Shown here piece after piece: positions 55,221 through 64,000 of a stretch of DNA of 64,000 nt. The position numbers and the translations under genes are program-made. Where the stretch lies: positions 310,001 to 374,000 of the forward strand of contig JAYKXP010000002.1 in NCBI GenBank assembly GCA_037176845.1, given 5' to 3'. Positions within the stretch are counted from its first letter, which is position 1. Each line of letters starts with the position of its first letter. A model generated the notes under the pieces. That model did not search any database, had not been told where the DNA came from, and saw only the letters and a list, made by a program, of their open reading frames with translations. This stretch comes from Paramarasmius palmivorus. Lineage: Eukaryota > Basidiomycota > Agaricomycetes > Agaricales > Marasmiaceae.

Positions 55221-55747
55221 GATAGCGTTTGCTTTTTAAAATTATGATAGATGTTGCCTTCGACGGCTTAAGACAACAAGATAAGACAACAAAATGACCA
55301 AAAGGAACGCACCACTCCACCACTGAATGGGAAGCTTCGCGTCGCGCAGTCCTTTTCTTGTCCGTAGTGTTGAAAGCGCGAGCCCCGAAAAACCAGATAC
55401 CACGTACTGCCAGTGGGTATGATGGTTTTGTGGGAATCTGCTCCTTCCGACATTCAGTGTGGACAAACTAGATGTGATGGAATGTACTCACCCAGGCAGA
55501 ACGAAAAACTTGAAGGATGTGCGAGCTTGCCGTGGTCCTGGCAAAAGGGATGGACCGTGGAAAATTTAAAGCAATTACTGAAAACGCGCCCTGTCTGATC
55601 TTGGCTGTCGATGTACTTATGCATACCGACAGCAATGCGTCTGGTCTATTATAGAGGTTCACAATAATATCACCAATATATACTACATACAACCCCATTA
55701 CTGAGGCAACATAAGTCAAGAGAACTGTGTCCACAACCACAAACCCC
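55221..55747. other. Intergenic between F-box copy 4 and SIR2
   Basis: A minus-strand frame (55468-55740) has a hydrophobic, membrane-like stretch (TVLLTYVASVMGLYVVYIGD) but no ATG and no assignable family. It may be a remnant of a membrane protein gene. Confidence 0.5.
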
Positions 55748-58385
55748 TCAAGTGATTCTCGCTTTCTTTACCTCCCTGGACAGGCCACCCGACGTCGGTG
55801 AAGACCCCCTCGTCTGCGGTGTAGATGTGCCAGTTCTCTCCCCGCCAGCCGCTTCGATCTCCCTTGCTCTACGCTCAACTTCTCTCTCTAGATCAGAAAG
55901 CCATTTGCCTCCTTCAGCTCCAGGGAAAAGCCAGACATGACTGAAAACGTCCATCAGTTCGTCACTCCTACATTTGGTGACAAAAGAGCACACCTATCGC
56001 CAACCTGACGCGGAGGTTCGTAATCTATGATTTCCGAGGACACTCGCTTCTTCGCGTTAATCCGAGCGGGTTGCAGACGAGCACCAGAACTCGACACGGG
56101 TGTAGTCTCAATAGGTGCAGGGGGCGGAAGTTCCCAGCCGAGACGTTCGCAGAGGTGGATGACAATATCATCAGCGTTTCCAAGAAGAACAATCTAACGG
56201 AAGAACGTTAGCTACTAGATGAGTATTGGAATGAATTGGCGCACATCTGGGTTGATATGGCGTATAGGTGTCTTGTTGATTAGGATCTAAAGGCAGCCGT
56301 AAGTGTCGTTCGCAATACAACCATGGGCAAGGGCATACTTGGGGTATAGAATGCGGTAGATGCGCTGTAGGACTATCAGCATGTCATTTTATACGCAGTG
56401 CAATAAAAAGACGCACATAAGAGATCAGCAACGGGTGCTACCTTCAAAGATGTTCCAATGACAAGAAGTAGGTCTGCTTTGCTTCTATCTGCTTCTAACG
56501 AACGGTCAAACTCGTCTGACAGCTTCTCTCCGAAAAAGGTTATGTCGGGCTGAAAACAACTCAGAGAGACGAAAGCAATTAGGATGAACGACTAGCCTTC
56601 ATGATACCAGGAGGATAAGTCGGTGCATCGCTTTCATCTTCCTCTGCACTGTCCCATTCACCCCTGGCCTTTTTCTTACTCTTCGTCGATTTCTTTGGTG
56701 CAGCAGTCGACGTGTTGCAGACTGGACACAAGGGCACTTTGCGGCTCATAATCTCCGTCTCAATCTCCTTCCCCAGGACGCGTCGACGGCAAAGCAGACA
56801 ACTTGCCGTGGCGAACGAGCCGTGACACTGTATAACGCGCTCTACGCCAGCAGCAGTTTCTAGGGTATCTATATTTTGGGTATAGTTCTGAATAACCATC
56901 AGAAGGGAAATGGAGATAAGCAGAAAGTCTTACGCGCAATAGCTGCAAGAGGCTGATGAGGATCATCATCACATGGCGAGGTGAGAAGAGGCTCACCTTA
57001 TCCTTCGTCTCTACTAATTTGATGAACCTATGGCACGGCGATGGGACAAAGTTTGATGGGTATATTTGACTGTATCGGTGTTAAGTGGAGCCGTTCGCCT
57101 GAGCAGAGAAAAGCTTACCTGGCAAAAGAACTAACAGCATGCAATGGTTCTTCAGTGACAAATCCGCGGCACAGTAGGCGTCGACTTACTAGAATACTGC
57201 GCACTGTCAATATCAATGGCGTTAATGGGAAAAAGTACACGAACCGGATGGGTTTTCCTTGAAATAACTTATGTCGAACCTAAGGAAAGGACCCCAATGA
57301 TGAGATCGTCGACATCCCACTCAGAGAAACGTACATTTGTTGGGGATCATCCAGATCGTAGTCTCCAAGCGAGGCATATAAACCATTCCTGGATCGAAAA
57401 TCGGGTATTCCACAAGATACGCCTGAGACAGAATAAGTCAAGGTTTGAAACTTGAGAATACGTCACACGCACTAATACCAGCCCCGGTAAGGATTATGAT
57501 TCGTTGGCTCTTGCGAATAAGGTCTACGGCATGGTCAATGGTGCTGTACTGTGACAGCCTCTCTCGTAATCGCAACCTGTGAACAAAAGAGGGTCACAAA
57601 CAACGTTGTAGAGAAGATGTTAGCACCTACTCGCGAAACATTGCCACTCGTAGAAAGTATCGCATTGTAGGACCGCTTAGCTCCCGCAAGTCTTGACACT
57701 ATCGGTCATTGAGTGAAAGAGAAGAAGGAAGATGCACCGGAACTCTTACCAAATTAATTCCGAAAGCGATTAGTAACTTGGGGACCGGTATACCAAGAAG
57801 AACAACATAGTGTCTGACGAAATAATCCGACCCTACACAGACGAGGAAGGTGAAAAACATGGATATCCTACCAGAAACGAACGAACCTTTTTCCTTCAGA
57901 TCATGCATCATAGATTTCACTTCTGCCTTGCTCCAGGTATCTAGAAGGCATCAATCAGCGTCACGGTCCGAGTAGCTGGAAACAACATAATTGAAATAAC
58001 TCTAACCATCATTCTTTTGGGTGAAAAGTGCCGAGATATCAAGCTCGTGGTCAGGTCTTTCGGGATCATAATCCTCATCGTCTTCACTGTTCTCGTGGCT
58101 CGCGTCTTCCAACATAGAAGCGGTAGATGGTTCGAGCTGCTTGTTATGGAGTAACTCTAGAAGCTCTTGAATCGTTTCGGGGTCGACGTCTACATCCTCC
58201 GTCGCTTCGAGAAACGCCTTCACCTGAAGGAACAGTAATTGGACGGCGGACGCGTTCGCAACTGGCCGAGAAGGTTTAATGTCACCTTCAGTTGCGGTAG
58301 CAGCTGTATGGGGTTCCTGAGTGTGAAGTAGCGCGGCCGAAGGATCCCCATTTCCTATTTCGTGAGAAGGTGGAATCTGGTTCAT
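55748..58385 (-). CDS. SIR2: NAD-dependent histone deacetylase, Sir2/Hst1 type
   Basis: About ten exons. The first ATG is at 58385 ([20 protein letters not shown]). The N-terminal part has an acidic stretch ([20 protein letters not shown]) and the Sir2 N-terminal domain ([38 protein letters not shown]). The catalytic core reads [56 protein letters not shown] with the catalytic His and first Cys pair, [10 protein letters not shown] with the second Cys pair, a charged insertion ([20 protein letters not shown]), then [32 protein letters not shown] and [18 protein letters not shown]. Sir2 enzymes deacetylate histone lysines using NAD+ in silencing. The core is complete. The protein ends [10 protein letters not shown]. 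It lies next to the H3-H4 pair in tandem orientation with H3. Confidence 0.93.
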
Positions 58386-58625
58386 GGGAAGATGGGAGTT
58401 GAGTGCAAGGGACAATGTTTGGTCCTGTTTATGCGGGACCTACAAAACAAGCGCTGGCCGCCTCAATAGCAACCGACCGTCTCAACGTTCAGCGGAAAAT
58501 AGGACTTCCGAACTTCACTCTAGACTCTGGATGTTTCACAGAATCAATAGTAATAGGATATCACAATAATACAATACAAATACACTGCGAGATAATGATA
58601 GAAAAATGACCAATGAAAAAGGAAT

Positions 58626-59210
<585 letters not shown>

Positions 59211-59534
59211 TGCGAGTGATAAAAGTGATAAAAGTAAAAGTGTGGTAGAGTTTTGTTGACCGAGGTCGCTGGTGGAAGTCGAGTGACAAGCTGAGTCTCA
59301 ATTCTCACTCTATATATACCCACGCGACGCGACCTCGTCACATGACACTGTCGCGTTGATCACAATCAACAAAGGTGCATGACAGCACAGCCACCGTCAC
59401 GGGTATAAATAGGGCTGGTCGCACGACAACAGAGTCTTTAGTTTCATCCCACCACCACTGCCTCTGCAACACTCAACACTCAATACACTCTACACTTTTA
59501 ACCTCTTTACCCTTTCTACAACACTTGAATAACA
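59211..59534. promoter_or_regulatory. Shared divergent promoter of H3 and H4
   Basis: 324 bp between start codons. A TATATATA box for H3 (minus strand) is at about 59311-59318 and TATAAATA for H4 at 59404-59411. Between them lies an inverted repeat: ACGCGAC twice, overlapping (59322-59328, 59327-59333), and GTCGCGT (59350-59356). This is a candidate binding site for a factor that couples the two genes; the factor is unknown. Confidence 0.7.
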
Positions 59535-60019
<485 letters not shown>

Positions 60020-63000
60020 ACCTGCTCTCATCTTTCTCTTTGTATCTTGTTTGTGCTATTACTGTACTAGTATAATCTTATTTGTTTTGTATGTCGTATG
60101 GTTTTCCCAATGATACATGCATCTATGTGGTTTCCATTATACCTCACTGTCTGTTTGACCTACGATCCCGAGTGATTATACACGACGAAAAGTGACCCAA
60201 AGAATCTTGCTATCATGGGCTAGATTAGGCCCAGACACAGTTTGAAAGTTGACCGGGACCATCATCTCGTTGGAGCTGCCTTCTTGTGTGATAACTCATG
60301 GATCCCTTCACTTCTATTCTCACCATCCCAAGCTATGCTCTGAAACAATAGTGAGCAATAGGCGCAATCTACGCGAATGAGGTGCTTGGGAGCGCTCTAC
60401 CAGTCGTTTGGAAACGATGAAACCTTCGCAGTACGTGTTTTTTTTTTTACCAAAAGTCTGGAACGCTGACCACAGCCTTCTTTCTTTCTTTTTTTACAAA
60501 ACACGACTAACATAGGTCAGGCTGAAGTTCTCTCCGAACGAAGGCGCCTTTCCCAAGACTTCCCAATGGCCAATACAACTCCAGGAACGAGTCACGAAAT
60601 GCGGTGTCTTTCAATTTGGCGCGTCCAGCGAAGCACCTCTGTTTTGCATCGGGAACCTTGGTGCGTTCCTCGACACCATTAGAAATCCTGGACACAATAC
60701 TAGAGTTTTTCATAGAGGTCCCTATCTTAGACCTGCAACTTGAATGTGTGGCTGTCCGGGTCAGGTGAAGAGCGCTGCTTCTCGCATGTCGCCATTGGAG
60801 GGTACCTCATGGTGGAAAGCGACATCCAGTGACAGCGTAACCTTCTAGTAAACTCCCCTTCATTCGTGCTATGATTTCAACACCTCTTGAAGAGGGATTA
60901 CTCGTGGAAAACTTCAAACTTTTAGCAGAGTCCTCGATAAGCCGGTTCACATCGTCATACTTTAGAGCCTCTGGAGTCGTGACGGAGTGGATGAAGTCAC
61001 GATAGCTTGCCAGAATTTTCGATATCAACGGTGGTGTGGGTGCCCTTCTTCCTTCGAACCGTGACCCGGAGCCGTTACATTCATTTGTTGTTCACAGATC
61101 CGACTTTGGAAAACTCGTATCTTTTCTCTAGTGTCCGGCAAAACTAGAAGCCAGCAGGCAGAACATAATCATAATCACAACCTATTGGGTAGATGTACGC
61201 CTCATGATGTGCAAGATAAAGTGAGCAGCTCCTTGCGCGTATTCGGAGAACTGACTTGCGGTATAGAAGCTTAACTGTGCGCAGTTCGACATACAGTTTT
61301 GGTAGTATCTGCAAACTATCGCTGAACCTCCGGTCTTTCGCAAGCTACGTTCGTGCTAAGATGGCAGGTACTAATTATAAACTCGATTTAGAGCTAATGC
61401 AACATGGACAGACCCCTGCGCTGTGAAACGAAGCAACTCAGACTTAATATCAATATATCAATACAGCCCTACAACTGCCTAGAATTGTTCTGGGTCGATG
61501 TCCTGGTACTATTTTCATACTTTTGACTGGGTCCCATTGAATGGACATACTAAAACTGTGCAGGATATACCTATAGGCTATCTCGGTCTCGCGTGTGTAT
61601 TGCTTGGCTTCTAGGCTTTCAGGTCGTCTCGTTGAGTTCGTCTAGTTGACCGCCTAGATCCGGTGAAGGCAGCGACAGCGCCGGCCCATTGGCTGGTGGG
61701 AGGCTATCCAATCTATACCGGTTTCACGGCGATAGAAGCTTGTGACAGAATTGAGTCTTGGATGCTTGATGTTGTCGAGCTAGATCTCGTCGCAAGAGAT
61801 GAATGGTTCAACGTTCAACTCCCAAGACTCTCATTGTCAATTACAGTCGTCTGCGAAGGTCACACGCCACGCCATCAGATTGTGCCACACGAGATGGTGG
61901 ATATCCCGAGGCGGGTTCAAGAGCAGGTGAGCGAAAGCATCTCGCTGGGATCAAGATTTGGATACTAACCGTCTTCTCCCTCTCCATGGAGACCAGCATC
62001 GTTCGGAGGCAGCCGTACACAGCTTCTCAGAACGAGGGGTGTACTACTGTCCCATCGATTCCTCTGTGCTGCACACCATTGCCCGTTCCCCGGGTTTTGC
62101 GGCGCCACCATCCTTTCTATTTGGAATTCTCACCTCCCAGTGAAAGGGGCATACAGTTCTACCCACATTGATAGGAGGCCACGATCCCTGAAGCTCGAGA
62201 CCAGTGGCACTCTACTCTGGTTCCTGTAACGCCGTTACGAAGCCATGTTTTCCAGTCGTCTTCACAAATGCATATCATCTTCCTCTTTTAACAATCCCCG
62301 GTCATTGTACTCACTACTGAATCCGACCTCCGCATTATTAACACGTTGACATGGACTCGACTCAACTTGACCGCTGTTCTACAAGTCGTGTGTGGGCGGG
62401 TAGAAGGCGTTTATCGATTGCTAGTAATCTAGCTCGCTCGGAAGTATAGGGTTGGTGGAACCGACGTCGTCAGAGTGACGAATCGCTGATGCCATTCTGA
62501 CCTTCACTGGCTTGTTGAAGCCTTCAGTAGGTCCTCTGGGCCCTGGAAGGTTCTCGACACTGGGAAAGAGAAGAGGAGAAGGGTTCGACTTCCCTGCAAA
62601 AAATGTCTACCCGCGCCGTTAGGGTACATATTTGTGATGGCAGCTCACTTCATGAAACTGCTCAATTCGAAGACGATTTCTGTGTGAGTATAGCACTTAG
62701 CACATACATACAATTACAAAGTGAAATCCTGACGAATTTAGAAATTTGATGAACTCCATGTGACTGTGACTGTGTCTGTCACGGCGCGTCAACTCCTTCA
62801 GCGACCGCGTCGACAAATTCATACCCTCTCCGAGCCCGCGTCTTATTCCCTTCATTCTCTTTGTCCGTTGCCCCTCATAGGGCAGGGAAAAAATCACTTT
62901 CTGCTCCATCGACACCCAGTGAAGGAATTCAGCTGCAAAAATTACAATGGAGTCGACCAAAGACTTGAATTTACTCCCACCCTTGGTGGAAGCAGGGCAG

Positions 63001-63022
63001 TTCAAGGACCTTCTAGAATCCA
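60020..63022. other. 3-kb region without a supported gene
   Basis: The 3' part of H4, then mostly short frames. A minus-strand open stretch at about 61090-60807 reads like genuine protein (for example LISKILASYRDFIHSVTTPE, DDVNRLIEDSAKSLKF) but has no ATG, no domain I know and no clear exon partner; a decayed gene is possible. A further minus frame with ATG at 60507-60713 may belong to it. The last few hundred bases should hold the NUP85 promoter or first exon. Confidence 0.5.
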
Positions 63023-64000
63023 ATGAAACGATCTGCAATGGCCATGTCACCCCACGACAACTCGTTAGCTGTTTTCATGACGCCGGTCAATCCCACCGCT
63101 GACTCAAGGATGAAGGCGACATCAAACGACGAACCTGTGTACTTTGCGAGTTATGATGCTCCGCCAGCATCAGAACGAAGAGCAGTGCGTACATTTTCAA
63201 ATTTCTTGCTAGGCATCATGCTGACGTGCTGCATAGTTTATCATCGACACTCGGGTGGTGTTTTCGTGCATCCAGGAATATATTGTGAAGGAAGCAAAGA
63301 CCAAAGAGACATCTTGGTGAGTGGCGGTGGCCTTCAATGCGTGTCGAAAGCTGACCGTAAGACGTCAGGCTGCAGGGTAGTGAAACCCAAGAGGCACTGC
63401 GGAAATTTTCATTTGATTACTTGCGCCATTTGGAGTACTATTGGGTTCATGCCTCTGTGCGTGTTTGGAGTGCTTCTACCGCGACACGATACTAACCTCT
63501 TGGTGGCAGCAACCGATGGAACGTCCAGATGGGCCTTTGCAGTTCAGCAGTAGTCACTACCGCAGCTTGTTCTCGTGCTTCACATTATTCGTCCTATTAT
63601 ACATGCCGCAGTTCGGCTACGAGAAAGCGCCTGTTGGGGAAGAATTGATGGAATGGCTGAACATTCATTTCATTGAACCTTCAACGGAAGAAGGTGATCA
63701 TCTTAGTTCACTAGATTCTCCATGGGAAGATGAGTCATTCTGGCCGTATCTGACGAGGTCGGTGAATTAGCGTGCCTTTAGTAATTTAAACTAATTCAAG
63801 TCTGAACTAGGACTATTCTTCGTGGACTCTCCAAAGCATCTCTCTTCTTCCTAAAAACACTGTCGAAGCACCCGTCCGAAGATTTACGAGATCTTGTCCA
63901 AACCCTCGTTCCCCTTGTGGAATCTCAGCCACGACTGCAGAATTTTCTGGCTGAAAGAGATTTTGCGAATGCCTCTCGCCGGTGGAAAGACAAGGTGAAG
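63023..64000 (+). CDS. NUP85: Nucleoporin NUP85, N-terminal part (runs off the window)
   Basis: Exons from 63023 on: MKRSAMAMSPHDNSLAVFMT to PASERRA, then FIIDTRVVFSCIQEYIVKEA, then LQGSETQEALRKFSFDYLRH, LEYYWVHAS, QPMERPDGPLQFSS, FGYEKAPVGEELMEWLNIHF, PWEDESFWPYLTR and TILRGLSKASLFFLKTLSKH, PRLQNFLAERDFANASRRWK at the edge. This pattern (PWED-FWPYL-R-LRGL, HPS, PRL, ERDF-A-RRWK) fits the alpha-helical nucleoporin of the Nup84/Y complex that scaffolds the nuclear pore. The sequence reaches position 64000 without a stop. The true start is unsure: a good N-terminal-looking piece in another frame (LNLLPPLVEAGQFKDLLESN, from an ATG at 62947) overlaps it, so the first exon may lie upstream or there may be a one-base indel. 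Confidence 0.82.

Noticed and set aside
62570..62610. tRNA T-arm-like GGTTCGACTTCC
   Set aside because: The stem does not pair properly and no matching acceptor stem, D-arm or A box is found upstream.

Overview
The window is nuclear DNA of a filamentous basidiomycete, most likely an agaricomycete (mushroom-forming fungus). The evidence is dense genes on both strands, many 48-60 nt spliceosomal introns, divergent promoters of 90-300 bp, intron-containing histone H3 and H4 genes, and families typical of that group: tandem coiled-coil/F-box/LRR proteins, an adenylate-forming reductase, a MYND plus pRiA4b-ORF3 protein, and a tyrosine-kinase-like kinase with a helical leader. No bacterial signals, CRISPR arrays, rRNA or tRNA genes were found. 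All gene models were spliced by eye from reading frames and GT-AG or GC-AG signals.

Layout. 1-5.8 kb is gene-poor, with a 41-bp perfect palindrome and a possible decayed membrane-protein fragment. 5.85-7.2 kb holds two convergent small secreted paralogues. 8 kb has mitochondrial ribosomal protein mL54. 9.0-13.0 kb is an adenylation-carrier-reductase enzyme of about 18 exons. 13.1-18.3 kb has a MYND/pRiA4b protein, tubulin cofactor C and a CUE-DUF1771-Smr protein related to yeast Cue2. 18.3-20.7 kb is empty. 20.7-28.4 kb has an unknown protein with six RRTRSGTV-type repeats, head to head with a divergent tRNA 2'-phosphotransferase, then argininosuccinate synthase and a RING E3. 28.6-41.2 kb has a possible tubby-like-fold protein, an ING-type PHD protein, a TKL kinase with an 8-nt micro-exon, a GH47 alpha-mannosidase and an RTC4-domain protein. 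41.4-55.2 kb has an F-box-like protein, an intronless unknown protein, and a tandem run of four intronless F-box paralogues with a GNAT acetyltransferase inserted after the first. 55.7-60.0 kb has a SIR2 deacetylase beside a divergent histone H3-H4 pair. The right edge holds the start of the nucleoporin NUP85.

Most genes are unrelated housekeeping functions. Possible functional neighbours are SIR2/H3/H4 (chromatin) and the F-box run. The most unusual items are the RTRSG-repeat protein sharing an 85-bp promoter with TPT1, the kinase with a helical leader and a micro-exon in its catalytic loop, three GC-AG introns in three consecutive genes, and the altered HGT motif of the TPT1-like protein.
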